In this document: positions 1-9,378 of the stretch, piece after piece
How positions within the stretch are numbered: the stretch's first letter is position 1
Layout: every line of letters begins with the position of its first letter
Origin: JBAXTZ01 sp037129925
GTDB taxonomy: Bacteria; Bacillota; Negativicutes; JBAXTZ01
Length of the DNA stretch: 64,000 bases
Assembly (NCBI GenBank): GCA_037129925.1
Contig: JBAXTZ010000009.1
Coordinates: forward strand, 21,535 to 85,534
Direction of reading: 5' to 3'
Notes under the pieces: model-generated
The model's input: the letters and a program-made list of their open reading frames with translations, nothing else
Told to the model about the DNA's origin: nothing
Database searches by the model: none
Program-made: the position numbers and the translations under genes

Positions 1-1877
1 GCCTGGGCGTAGGGAATAAGCGTCACTGTTGCCATTTCGCCAAGTTCTAATTCTTCCGGCAAATCAGCATGACAACCGTCTTTGGCGTGCCAATTAATAA
101 TTTCCCTGGCTTGCACCGTGAGTTTTTGCGTAGAAACTGCACTGGAAAATGCTTCGGCAAACGCCGACTGTTCTAAGCAAGCGTTATCGACCGCTTCTAA
201 AGTATAGTTCCACTTGGATTTCGCAAAAAGCTCCCAGTCAGCGTGCGGCAACTCCCGCGTCGGCCAGTCGGCATGAATACGCTTCCACTCGGCAGTTATC
301 GGCAAAGCGAAGATAATTGGTCCACGCTGCACCGAAAAATATTGCCCGCGATAATTGACAACCACACTGAAATCAAATTTTAGAACTATTTCGGTTACTG
401 TATCGCTGATTGAAACTTCATGAAAATAACCACCGCCACTCAACTCCTGCTTAGCACCATCTACGCTAATAACCGCTCCGTCTGCCCACTGCGGAATCCG
501 CAACTTCAACTTAAACTGCGCACTGCCCGGGTTATCAACCGCTATTTTTACGCTATCTTTATGCGGATAATCGGTTTCGACCTTTACAACAATCGGGTAT
601 GTTTCTACCAGCCGCTGGCCGCCAGCCGCCGGAAAACGTATACAAATTTCCACCGGAGCATAGCTCATACAAACCAGCGTGGAACAGCCCTCTTTCATCC
701 ACAACGAGGCCGCATACTTTGGCCAACCTTGCGAAAAATTGGCCGTACAACAGCCAAAATCCGGCTCCAAACCGAAAGTGTTGGCATCGGGACGGTTGCT
801 GACCCACGGCCAATCCTCGCGGATGCTACATTCGATCTGATTGCTCTGCTGATCGTATTGATGCGCCCACATTTTGTCGTCAAAAGTTGCCATCAATGGA
901 TTAAATGCCAACAACTCCAAACGGTCAGCAAATACCGGATCGCCAACAATTTTCAACAACCATTCCAGAGAATACATGTATTCGACGATCGAGCATAGTT
1001 CCGTACCTTGCCGGGGGTCTTTCCCGGCAAGGCACTCGTCACCGCTCGGCAGCCCTACCGCCGTGCCGTGATGCTTGTCCAACAAGTCGATTTGATTGTA
1101 CACTTTCCGGATATCGGCATCGCGGCGGGTCAGCCGATGCCAGAGCGCCCCTTCTTTAATCGCCATCGTATTATTGACGATGTGCGACATATAGTTCCAG
1201 TTTTTGGCGCGGGTGCGTTCCTTGTAGGGCCAGTTTTCAAAAAAACCGCCCCAGTCAAACCCCTGCGCCTTAATCTTGTACGCCAAATCTAACAACCACG
1301 CATCGCCGGTTTGTTCATACAGCCAAAATATTGGTATCAGACATTCGAACCAGCGCGCCTGGCCCCAGTTGAACAATGGTGCCCGATCCAGATGATTCAG
1401 CACCGAGCGCAAACCGCGCTCAATAGCATTTCTTACTCCGGCTACTCGCTCGTCCTTATCAGCTGATTCAGCATAAACAACCAACATTTTCAAGGCGATA
1501 AACTGACCCCAGATATCGTAATGGGCATGCTGGGCGGAAATCGCCAACGCACTGCCCATAGCTTTTGGACCCAACCAGCCGTCTTCATGCTGGTGTTCGA
1601 TTATATAATCAATATAGCCATCAACGCGGTTAATCAAATCCACATCCCGCGTCAAATAAGCCAATGGGATAACGCCGTCCAACCAATACGGCGCCCGCTC
1701 CCACCCTTCAGCTTCGCCGCCAAACCAGTGGCTGTCCTTGATGTCCGGCCAAAATTTGTCCAAATTTCCGCTCAGTCCATTGAGCTGAATCTCCAACTGT
1801 TTCTTCAACCAGCCCAGTGGTTTAATTTCGCTGATGTGTAATGGCTCGAATTTTAGTCGCTTAAGATTTTTTTTCAT
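1..1877 (-). CDS. GH127-type beta-L-arabinofuranosidase (DUF1680), 3' end cut by window
   Basis: The minus-strand reading frame starts at ATG 1877 (GGAG 11 nt upstream) and stays open to the window edge: 625 residues seen, C-terminus missing. The fold family (DUF1680, glycoside hydrolase 127/146) removes beta-L-arabinofuranose from plant glycans. The known Zn/Cys active site is a Glu-x-Cys followed later by a Cys-Cys pair. Both are visible: E-L-C in GTELCSIVEYMYS and the pair in FGCCTANF, followed by the family-typical W-P-K. There is no signal peptide, so it probably acts in the cytoplasm on imported oligosaccharides. Exact sugar specificity is inferred from the family only. Smaller open frames on the + strand here are shadows. 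Confidence 0.85.
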   Translation of the reverse strand, partial: MKKNLKRLKFEPLHISEIKPLGWLKKQLEIQLNGLSGNLDKFWPDIKDSHWFGGEAEGWERAPYWLDGVIPLAYLTRDVDLINRVDGYIDYIIEHQHEDGWLGPKAMGSALAISAQHAHYDIWGQFIALKMLVVYAESADKDERVAGVRNAIERGLRSVLNHLDRAPLFNWGQARWFECLIPIFWLYEQTGDAWLLDLAYKIKAQGFDWGGFFENWPYKERTRAKNWNYMSHIVNNTMAIKEGALWHRLTRRDADIRKVYNQIDLLDKHHGTAVGLPSGDECLAGKDPRQGTELCSIVEYMYSLEWLLKIVGDPVFADRLELLAFNPLMATFDDKMWAHQYDQQSNQIECSIREDWPWVSNRPDANTFGLEPDFGCCTANFSQGWPKYAASLWMKEGCSTLVCMSYAPVEICIRFPAAGGQRLVETYPIVVKVETDYPHKDSVKIAVDNPGSAQFKLKLRIPQWADGAVISVDGAKQELSGGGYFHEVSISDTVTEIVLKFDFSVVVNYRGQYFSVQRGPIIFALPITAEWKRIHADWPTRELPHADWELFAKSKWNYTLEAVDNACLEQSAFAEAFSSAVSTQKLTVQAREIINWHAKDGCHADLPEELELGEMATVTLIPYAQ

Positions 1878-1997
1878 CTCGATTTCTACTCCGTACTCCC
1901 AAACTATTAACTCTCAGCTATTTTATCCAATTTCAGTGTTTTTCACAAATACTTTTATAATATTTCTCCAAAAACTGGCACTGGCAATATTTATCAC

Positions 1998-2026
1998 TTG
2001 TTAAACAACAACATATCCATTATAAT
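1998..2026 (+). promoter_or_regulatory. sigma-70 type promoter of ppdK
   Basis: TTGTTA (1998-2003), 17-nt spacer, TATAAT (2021-2026), 59 nt before the ppdK start. The rest of the 208-nt gap between the divergent GH127 and ppdK genes is AT-rich. I could not identify a convincing promoter for the GH127 side. Confidence 0.6.
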
Positions 2027-2085
2027 TATATGCGCATATTGCATATAAAAATTTCAAAATAATTTTAAGGAGTTACTACAAGAAC

Positions 2086-4746
2086 ATGTCAAAATTCGTT
2101 TATTTATTCCGTGAGGGCAACAAGGACATGAAGCCGCTGTTAGGCGGAAAGGGCGCTAACTTAGCCGAAATGACTAATATCGGCCTGCCGGTTCCTCCGG
2201 GATTCACTATCACTACTGAGGTTTGTCGCGAGTATTATCGTAACGGCGCTAAAATGCCGGAAGGCGTTTTGGAGCAAACTAAAGCTGCTTTGAAAGATGT
2301 AGAAAAGCAACTTGGCAAAAATTTTGGTGACCCTGTTGATCCATTGTTATTATCAGTCCGCTCCGGTTCAGTGTTCTCGATGCCGGGGATGATGGACACA
2401 ATTTTGAATCTCGGTATCAATGATACTACAGTTGAGGCGATCGCAAAAAAATCCGGCAACCGCTGGTTCGCGCTCGATTCGTTCCGGCGCTTTATCCAGA
2501 TGTTTTCCGATGTGGTACTCGGCGTATCCAAGCACGACCTTGAGCACGTTTTGGCGGACATCAAGAAACGCGAGAATGCCAAATACGACCAGGATTTGTC
2601 AGAATCGGCAATGACTGACGTTATCGCCGCCTATAAAAAATATGTATTTGACCGCATCGGCCGGTCGTTCCCGAACGATCCGATGGAACAGCTTGCTTTG
2701 TCGATAGAAGCCGTATTTAGTTCTTGGAACAATGAACGCGCTGTCGTATATCGTAACCTAAACAAAATTGACCACAACTTGGGAACTGCTGTCAGTGTTC
2801 AGTCAATGGTCTTTGGAAACATGGGTAACGATTGCGGTACCGGTGTTGCCTTTACCCGTAACCCGTCTAATGGCGAAAATTTGCTATACGGCGAGTATTT
2901 GTTTAACGCTCAAGGCGAAGACGTAGTTGCCGGTGTTCGTACTCCTAAGAAAATTTCCGAGTTACATGATGAAATGCCGGCGATATACGACGAGTTTGCC
3001 GCTATCTGCCATAAATTGGAAAATTATTACAAAAACGTTCAAGACATAGAATTCACTATCGAGAAAAACAAACTATATATCCTGCAAACCCGTAACGGCA
3101 AGCGCACTGCTCCTGCGGCAGTAAAAATCGCCCACGACCTCTGTGTTGAAGGCGTAGTTACCAAACGCGAAGCGATGTTATTGATTGATGCCGTGCAGTT
3201 GGATCAGATATTGCATCCGCAAATCGATAGTTCGGTAAAAGTTGAAGTGCTTGGCACCGGCTTGCCGGCTTCACCAGGCGCGGCATGCGGACAGGTAGTA
3301 TTCAGCGCCGATGCGGCGGCCGCGGCGGCCGAAAACGGCATCAAGACTTTGCTGGTTAGCACCGAAACCACCCCGGACGACATTCACGGCATGCACGCCG
3401 CCGAAGGCATTTTGACCTGTCGCGGCGGCATGACTTCACACGCGGCGGTTGTGGCGCGCGGCATGGGCAAACCATGTGTTTGCGGTTGCGAGGCGCTGTC
3501 GATTAACTTTGAAACGCAAACTTTATCTATCGGCGGGCAAACGATAAAAGCCGGCGAGCTAATGTCGATTGACGGCACTGCCGGTCGTGTCATTAAAGGT
3601 CAAGTTATTGTCAAAGATGCGGTATTGTCATTAGAGTGCATTGAGTTACTCAACTGGGCGGACGAGATCAAAAAACTGGATGTTCGCGCTAACGCTGACA
3701 ATCCGGCTGATGCAATAAAATCGCGCGAATTTGGCGCAAAAGGTATCGGCTTGACCCGTACTGAGCATATGTTCATGGGCGCCGACCGTCTGCCGCACGT
3801 CCAGGCGATGATTCTTGCCGAAGACACTGCGGCCCGCGCTGCAGCCTTAGACGTCTTGTTGCCAATGCAGGAAAGCGACTTCTACGGGATATTAAAAGCG
3901 ATGGATGGCTATCCGGTCTGTATCCGTTTGCTCGATCCGCCACTACACGAGTTCTTACCAAACCGTGAAGAATTAATGGTCGAAATGGCTATTGCCCGCG
4001 AAACCGGTAAAAATGCTGATAAACTTCCCACTTGGGAAAAACTCTGGCACAAAATTGACAATCTGCACGAGTTCAATCCAATGCTCGGTCATCGCGGTTG
4101 CCGCTTGGGAATCAGCTGGCCGGAAATATACGAGATGCAAATCCGGGCGATCTTCAACGCCACTGCCCGGCTAACCAAAGAAGGTTTCCAGCCGCATCCG
4201 GAAGTTGAGATTCCGCTTACCATCGATGCCAACGAAATGCGGTTCTTCAAAGATCGAATCGATCGTATCGCCGCAGAAGTTAAAGAGCACTTCGGCACCG
4301 GTTTCCATTACACCAGCGGAACAATGATCGAAATTCCCCGCGCCGCCTTAATGGCTGCTGAGATGGCGGAATTTGCCGAGTTCTTCAGTTTCGGCACTAA
4401 CGACCTTACCCAAACGACCTTAGGCTTTAGCCGCGATGATGCTGAGGGAAAATTCTTAAAAGATTATCTGGAAAAGAAAATTCTTAAAGAAAATCCGTTT
4501 ATCGTCCTGGATCGCAAAGGCGTCGGCCAATTGATGAAAATGGCCTGCGCAAATGGCAAAAAGACTCGTCCCAACCTGATCGTCGGAATCTGCGGCGAGC
4601 ATGGCGGCGAGCCTAGTTCCATCCAGTTCTGCAACGACATCGGTTTGGACTTCGTCAGCTGTTCACCGTTTAGGGTGCCGATTGCCCGCTTAGCTGCCGC
4701 TCAGGCAGTTGTTGCTGAAGGCAAGGAAATTCTCGGAACCCGCTAG
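2086..4746 (+). CDS. ppdK: pyruvate, phosphate dikinase
   Basis: 886 residues, the usual length for PPDK (EC 2.7.9.1), which interconverts pyruvate + ATP + Pi and PEP + AMP + PPi. Seen: N-terminal nucleotide-binding start GGKGANLAEM; the phospho-carrier segment GGMTSHAAVVARGMGKPCVCG with the phosphorylated His at residue 452; the PEP/pyruvate barrel with GIGLTRTEHMF and the catalytic Cys836 in GICGEHGG. AAGGAG lies 13 nt before the ATG. The gene has its own promoter and a strong terminator, so it is monocistronic. In anaerobes PPDK often runs toward ATP in PPi-dependent glycolysis, matching the glycolytic genes further along; direction here is inference. Confidence 0.97.
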   Translation: MSKFVYLFREGNKDMKPLLGGKGANLAEMTNIGLPVPPGFTITTEVCREYYRNGAKMPEGVLEQTKAALKDVEKQLGKNFGDPVDPLLLSVRSGSVFSMPGMMDTILNLGINDTTVEAIAKKSGNRWFALDSFRRFIQMFSDVVLGVSKHDLEHVLADIKKRENAKYDQDLSESAMTDVIAAYKKYVFDRIGRSFPNDPMEQLALSIEAVFSSWNNERAVVYRNLNKIDHNLGTAVSVQSMVFGNMGNDCGTGVAFTRNPSNGENLLYGEYLFNAQGEDVVAGVRTPKKISELHDEMPAIYDEFAAICHKLENYYKNVQDIEFTIEKNKLYILQTRNGKRTAPAAVKIAHDLCVEGVVTKREAMLLIDAVQLDQILHPQIDSSVKVEVLGTGLPASPGAACGQVVFSADAAAAAAENGIKTLLVSTETTPDDIHGMHAAEGILTCRGGMTSHAAVVARGMGKPCVCGCEALSINFETQTLSIGGQTIKAGELMSIDGTAGRVIKGQVIVKDAVLSLECIELLNWADEIKKLDVRANADNPADAIKSREFGAKGIGLTRTEHMFMGADRLPHVQAMILAEDTAARAAALDVLLPMQESDFYGILKAMDGYPVCIRLLDPPLHEFLPNREELMVEMAIARETGKNADKLPTWEKLWHKIDNLHEFNPMLGHRGCRLGISWPEIYEMQIRAIFNATARLTKEGFQPHPEVEIPLTIDANEMRFFKDRIDRIAAEVKEHFGTGFHYTSGTMIEIPRAALMAAEMAEFAEFFSFGTNDLTQTTLGFSRDDAEGKFLKDYLEKKILKENPFIVLDRKGVGQLMKMACANGKKTRPNLIVGICGEHGGEPSSIQFCNDIGLDFVSCSPFRVPIARLAAAQAVVAEGKEILGTR

Positions 4747-4764
4747 GAATATTTACCTAATATA

Positions 4765-4800
4765 AACCCGCTACCGTATGGTAGCGGGTTTTATTGCTTT
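4765..4800 (+). terminator. rho-independent terminator after ppdK
   Basis: 11-bp perfect stem (AACCCGCTACC 4765-4775 with its complement 4780-4790), 4-nt loop GTAT, followed by TTTTATTGCTTT. Confidence 0.9.
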
Positions 4801-4826
4801 AAAGCACACTGAAAGTAATATATAAT
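4798..4826 (+). promoter_or_regulatory. candidate promoter of the SpoIIE/LytS operon
   Basis: TTTAAA (4798-4803), 17-nt spacer, TATAAT (4821-4826), 39 nt before the ATG at 4865 and directly after the ppdK terminator. The -10 is perfect, the -35 is weak. Confidence 0.45.
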
Positions 4827-4864
4827 GAATTGCAGACAGCTTGACACAACAACGGAGGGCTGAT

Positions 4865-6232
4865 ATGAACGCAAATTTCGGCGATTTTTTTGATATTGTT
4901 AATTATATGGCGCTTGAACTATCGCTGATTTATTTTGTTGCCCGCACTCGTATCGTCAGCCGGATGCTGTTTGAACGCATAAATTGGCAAAACATTATCC
5001 TAACCGGAATTATCGGTAGCGCGATGGCAGTAGTATCCAATATTTATTTTACCCGATTTTTGGATTGGTACATCATTGGTGTTGCACCGCAAACTTCGTT
5101 ATTGTTCGGCATGTTGTTCGGCGTAAAAACCGGCATCGCCGTCGGCGTTGGCAGTGTCTTTTTTGCCCAGCTTGCCGGAAGCCATCCGTCCTATTATTCT
5201 TTGGTAACAGCGGTTTTGGGCTTGTTTGGCGGACTGTTCCGCAACTATATCGGCTTACCGTGGAATAACCTTGTCAAATCTACTTTATTTACGTTTGTTG
5301 TTTATTCAACAGTAACAATGAGTTTTTCACTATCCGGACGTTTTTCCGTTAACGTGTGGCATGAAGTGTTGTTGACAATGTTTTTCAAAACACTCATTAA
5401 TGTCTGGGTTTTTTATGTCATCGCTCATATATTTTCCGAAAAAACCACTTTGGCAACAAAAGATTTGTTAACAACAGAATTGGATATCGCCGCGCAATTG
5501 CAACAAAAAATAATCCCTGATTTCGCGACTCTGGCATTGCCGCCGGAGTTAGATATTGTCGCCCGCCTACAACCTGCAAAATCAGTCGGCGGCGACTGGT
5601 GCGACTGCACTATTAAAAACGACCGGGTCTGTCTGGTAATCGGTGACGTTTCAGACAAAGGCATACCGGCAGCGTTATTCATGGCCGCTAGTTGTGTTGC
5701 ATTTCGCGCCAACCTCGACAGCATTTATAAATCACCGGCGGAAGTTATGCAGCTGGCCAATAACTCACTATTTGAAACCAATAATTGTTTTATGTTCGTT
5801 ACCGCCTGTTGCGCGGAAATAGAGCTAAAATCTGGCAAACTGCGCTACTGCGCAGTCGGGCACCCACCGTTTGTGTTGGTGCGAAACAACCAGACCCAAC
5901 TGTATTGTGCGACCGATAAAGGAGTACTGGGAATTGTCAAAAAGCCCAAGCCTTACAATATTGCTTCTATTCAACTAGAAGCCAATGATTTATTAATATT
6001 TGTCACCGACGGGGTAACTGAAGCCACGAATAATAAAAGTAAATTATTTGGACAAGCACGCATTAATCAAGCGCTCACAGCTACCCCTGTCGCCACAGCC
6101 GCGCAAGCGCTTCTGGCGTTGCAAAATGCAATTAACAACTTCGTCGGCGACACCCCGCAAAGCGACGATATCTGTATTATCGTCGTCCGCTATACACCAT
6201 TGTCAAAGGAGGCGCTATCCGATGTTAGCTGA
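4865..6232 (+). CDS. membrane PP2C (SpoIIE/RsbU-type) serine phosphatase
   Basis: 455 residues from ATG 4865, chosen because GGAGGG lies 4 nt upstream; a longer frame from 4841 lacks a site. Residues 1 to about 195 are hydrophobic with about five or six membrane segments, resembling LytS-type sensor modules. A linker with TELDIAAQLQQKIIPD is typical of the helix before SpoIIE domains. The C-terminal SpoIIE/PP2C domain keeps the metal-binding aspartates: GGDWCD, GDVSDKG, FVTDGVTEAT and SDDICIIVV. Such enzymes dephosphorylate anti-anti-sigma proteins in partner-switching systems. It overlaps the next gene by 11 nt, suggesting coupled translation with a kinase-like partner. Signal and target are unknown; no STAS protein is encoded nearby. 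Confidence 0.85.
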   Translation: MNANFGDFFDIVNYMALELSLIYFVARTRIVSRMLFERINWQNIILTGIIGSAMAVVSNIYFTRFLDWYIIGVAPQTSLLFGMLFGVKTGIAVGVGSVFFAQLAGSHPSYYSLVTAVLGLFGGLFRNYIGLPWNNLVKSTLFTFVVYSTVTMSFSLSGRFSVNVWHEVLLTMFFKTLINVWVFYVIAHIFSEKTTLATKDLLTTELDIAAQLQQKIIPDFATLALPPELDIVARLQPAKSVGGDWCDCTIKNDRVCLVIGDVSDKGIPAALFMAASCVAFRANLDSIYKSPAEVMQLANNSLFETNNCFMFVTACCAEIELKSGKLRYCAVGHPPFVLVRNNQTQLYCATDKGVLGIVKKPKPYNIASIQLEANDLLIFVTDGVTEATNNKSKLFGQARINQALTATPVATAAQALLALQNAINNFVGDTPQSDDICIIVVRYTPLSKEALSDVS

Positions 6233-7928
6233 TTATGCATTGCGCCTGATAAAGTTGCTGGGCAGCGCCTCCATCGTTATCGCATTTACCTATTTGCTTA
6301 GCACAATGCCGGTTGGACAACAATTGCTCTCTGTAAAAGAGCGGATTATTACTCGCAAAGATCAATGGCTAATCTGGCTAATCTTTAGCGGCTTTGCGCT
6401 TTACAACTCATTGAGTATAACCACGCACGGCGCCGATGCCCGTATCATTGCGCCAATCCTTGCCGGATTTATTGCCGGTCCGCTAGTCGGTGTGGGGGTT
6501 GCACTTATTGGAATTGCCGGTGCCATCATCGAATACAATTTTGATATCAGTATGTCGTTGGCAAATACCGGTGATTTAATTGATTCAATCGTGGTGATCA
6601 ATTTACTCGCCGGGTACAGCGCCGGAATGTTCCAGCGCCATCGCAAAAACTTAATCAGCATTAAAAGTGCCGCGCTGTTCGTGGTGCTGTTTGATATTAT
6701 TATTATGTTCCCGACGGAAATTTATCTTGCCGATAATCCGGAGTTGTTTTTAAAAACGGCGAGCATGATTTTTCCGCCGATGTTGATTGTTCACTTGGTA
6801 TGTATAGTAGTATTCCTATTGTTAATCAGAAATTTCAACGCCGAACAAAACGCCAAAATCATCGAGCGAAAAATCACATTAGAAAAGGGCATCGCTCAAA
6901 AAATCTTTCAGTCGCTGCATTCTGATAGCAAAAAAACAATTTTAACCCAAGACACTGCGCAGTTAGCCTGCTATCCGGAGACTGATGTTACGCAGTATAC
7001 CAATCGCTTCATCGCTAAAGTAACTATCAATAATTATTACTATTTTAGCTACGGCTATTTCTTTGGCGCGCAAACTCCGGTTGCGATGGCAATTTCCTAC
7101 GTAAAGCCATTGTTTGAAAACCTGGCAAAAAACCATTTGGCACCAACAGAAATTGATACGGCGCTAAAAGATAATTTACGGGCGTTTTCTGACCAAAATG
7201 TCCTACTGCGCATGGTCTGCTGCCGGATTAATCTACGCGATAATACGTTTGAATATTCTGGTTCAGATAATTGTCAACCTGTTCTCATTCGCAATCACAT
7301 CGCGCTACTGCTGGGCAATAATGAAGCGTTGCAAATTGACGACATTATTGCGGTTGTTAATATCGAGACTAACATTTTGCCGCCATTAAACGCGTTGTCG
7401 GCTTTGCCGGATATTGGCAATATTTCAACAGCGGTAACGGACGCGTTATATATTACCGTTCTAAATAATCCCAAAGTCATCGCCCGCTTTAAGCGCAGTA
7501 TCGCCCGCGACCCCGAAGTAATTAGTCAATTGTTCGAGCAGTGCCGCGAATTTTGTCAGGTCAATAATTTGCAGCCGCGTACAAACCGTGACATCGGCCT
7601 GCTCCTTGATGAAACAGTAAGCAACGCTATAAAATATTCCGGTGTAGTTGACTTGAATGATACCAGCGCAATATTGGTAAATGTCGCTTTTGAACTGGAA
7701 ACCCGGCACCTTGAAGTTACCGTAGCGTGGAAGGGCGATTACTTTGACCCATTGCAATACACGCTTATTCCCGATCAACAGTCCCGAGTCCCGGGCGGCT
7801 GGGGGATTTTTTTGATAAAAAAACTTACCGATACTATAACTTTTGAACGCAAAAACGATTATAATACACTTATTATGCAAAAAACGTATCCAGAATCAAC
7901 AAAAATAACAAAGCCGGAGGGGATTTAA
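6222..7928 (+). CDS. LytS-like membrane protein with degenerate SpoIIE domain and RsbW-like HATPase
   Basis: 568 residues from ATG 6222 (AGGAGG 8 nt upstream, inside the previous gene). Order: five or six membrane segments (residues ~10-210) including GPLVGVGVALIG as in 5TM-5TMR/LytS modules; a middle region (~240-430) that follows the SpoIIE pattern (FEYSGSDNCQPVLIRN resembles the usual YxxAGHxPxxL strand) but lacks the aspartates of an active phosphatase; and a C-terminal HATPase with N-box DETVSNAIKYSG and glycine box PGGWGIFLIKKL as in RsbW-type serine kinases. I infer a sensor that senses through the membrane and phosphorylates or binds an unseen partner, opposing the upstream phosphatase. 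The split between pseudo-phosphatase and kinase is my reading of the residues. Confidence 0.7.
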   Translation: MLADYALRLIKLLGSASIVIAFTYLLSTMPVGQQLLSVKERIITRKDQWLIWLIFSGFALYNSLSITTHGADARIIAPILAGFIAGPLVGVGVALIGIAGAIIEYNFDISMSLANTGDLIDSIVVINLLAGYSAGMFQRHRKNLISIKSAALFVVLFDIIIMFPTEIYLADNPELFLKTASMIFPPMLIVHLVCIVVFLLLIRNFNAEQNAKIIERKITLEKGIAQKIFQSLHSDSKKTILTQDTAQLACYPETDVTQYTNRFIAKVTINNYYYFSYGYFFGAQTPVAMAISYVKPLFENLAKNHLAPTEIDTALKDNLRAFSDQNVLLRMVCCRINLRDNTFEYSGSDNCQPVLIRNHIALLLGNNEALQIDDIIAVVNIETNILPPLNALSALPDIGNISTAVTDALYITVLNNPKVIARFKRSIARDPEVISQLFEQCREFCQVNNLQPRTNRDIGLLLDETVSNAIKYSGVVDLNDTSAILVNVAFELETRHLEVTVAWKGDYFDPLQYTLIPDQQSRVPGGWGIFLIKKLTDTITFERKNDYNTLIMQKTYPESTKITKPEGI

Positions 7929-7929
7929 C

Positions 7930-9378
7930 ATGGCAGACAACACAAAGCAGTTTCGGTGGTACAATCTGACTCTATTGGTATTCACGATCGTCTGGGGTTT
8001 TGGCAATGTCGTAAACAACTATGCCAACATGGGTTTGCAAGTAGTCATTTCCTGGGTGATAATTCTATCGCTGTACTTTGTCCCCTACGCGCTCATGGTC
8101 GGCGAAATGGGGTCGACATTTAGCAAAGCCAAAGGTGGAGTATCGACCTGGATTCGTGAAACGCTCGGTACGACTATCGCCTTTCTCGCCGGTTGGACCT
8201 ATTGGGTGGTTCACGTTCCCTACCTCGCGCAAAAACCACAAGCAGCGCTGATCGCACTCGGCTGGGGAATATTCGAAGATGGCAAAACGATTAAAGCGCT
8301 CGATCCGATGTTGCTGCAATCTTTAACCTTTATTGTTTTTATTGCCTTCTTAGTTATTTCAGCGCGGGGAATTAATTCGTTGAAAAGTATCGGTATGATT
8401 GCCGGTGTTGCGACATTAAGTATGTCGCTGCTGTACATCGTCTTGATGATGGCCGCTCCGGCTATCCGCGGCATCCATTCGGCAACCACCGTATGGGACT
8501 GGAACACTTTTGTGCCGAGTTTTGACTTTACCTATTTTACGACGATTTCGATGTTGTTGTTCGCAGTCGGCGGTTCGGAAAAAATCGCTCCCTATGTCAA
8601 CAACACTCATAACCCGGCAAAAGAGTTTCCCAAAGCGATGATTGCTCTGGCCGCGCTGGTCGCAATATCGGCGCTACTCGGTTCGATTGCTATGGGTATG
8701 ATGTTTGACGCACATAACATCCCCAAAGATTTGAAGATGAACGGTCAATATTATGCCTTCCAAATGTTGGGACAGTACTATGGCGTGGGCAATTTCTTTT
8801 TGCTAATCTACGCGCTGTCTAATTTTGCCGGACAGGTTGCGGCGTTGATGTTTTCCATCGATGCTCCGTTAAAAGTTTTCTTATCCGACACTGATTCGCG
8901 CTACGTGCCAAAATTCCTTACCAAAACCAATAAATATGGCGCGCCAATTAACGGTTACTATTTGACTGGCGTGCTGGTAAGCATTCTTATCCTGGTACCG
9001 GCAATCGGCATCAAAAACATGAATGATTTATTTAACTGGTTGCTGGATTTGAATTCGATTGTCATGCCAATGCGCTATCTCTGGGTTTTTGTTGCCTACA
9101 TGGCGATAAAGAAGCTGGCTGCCAACTATAACGCTGAGTATAACTTTGTCCGCAATCCACTGATCGGCATGGGCATTGGTTTCTGGTGCTTTGCCTTAAC
9201 GGCATTTGCAATCATCATGGGTATGTTTCCAAAGGGCGTTACGCTCTATACCTCGCAATGGTATTTTCAGCTGACGCTGAACATCATCACCCCGTTCGCG
9301 TTACTCGGTCTGGGATTCATCATGCCTTACCTCGCCAGAAAATTCAATACTCCCGGTGAAGCTAATGAGCGTGATTAA
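7930..9378 (+). CDS. APC-superfamily amino acid permease (YjeM / glutamate:GABA-antiporter-like)
   Basis: 482 residues, hydrophobic, about 12 predicted membrane segments, starting one base after the preceding stop with GGAGGGG upstream of the ATG. The early segments (WGFGNVVNNYANMG; MVGEMGSTFSKAKGGVSTWI) show the pattern of the YjeM-like branch of amino acid/polyamine transporters, where an acidic-G-S-x-F and a K-G-G-x-x-x-W motif follow the second helix. Substrate cannot be read from sequence. It is the third gene of an operon whose first two genes are membrane regulators and whose last is a glycosidase overlapping its 3' end, an unusual partnership. It could move a sugar-linked amine or act in acid tolerance; both are speculation. 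Confidence 0.75.
   Translation: MADNTKQFRWYNLTLLVFTIVWGFGNVVNNYANMGLQVVISWVIILSLYFVPYALMVGEMGSTFSKAKGGVSTWIRETLGTTIAFLAGWTYWVVHVPYLAQKPQAALIALGWGIFEDGKTIKALDPMLLQSLTFIVFIAFLVISARGINSLKSIGMIAGVATLSMSLLYIVLMMAAPAIRGIHSATTVWDWNTFVPSFDFTYFTTISMLLFAVGGSEKIAPYVNNTHNPAKEFPKAMIALAALVAISALLGSIAMGMMFDAHNIPKDLKMNGQYYAFQMLGQYYGVGNFFLLIYALSNFAGQVAALMFSIDAPLKVFLSDTDSRYVPKFLTKTNKYGAPINGYYLTGVLVSILILVPAIGIKNMNDLFNWLLDLNSIVMPMRYLWVFVAYMAIKKLAANYNAEYNFVRNPLIGMGIGFWCFALTAFAIIMGMFPKGVTLYTSQWYFQLTLNIITPFALLGLGFIMPYLARKFNTPGEANERD

Noticed and set aside
420..1841. Several + strand open frames of 60-190 codons
   Set aside because: They lie opposite the continuous GH127-type reading frame, lack ribosome sites and show no recognisable protein features.
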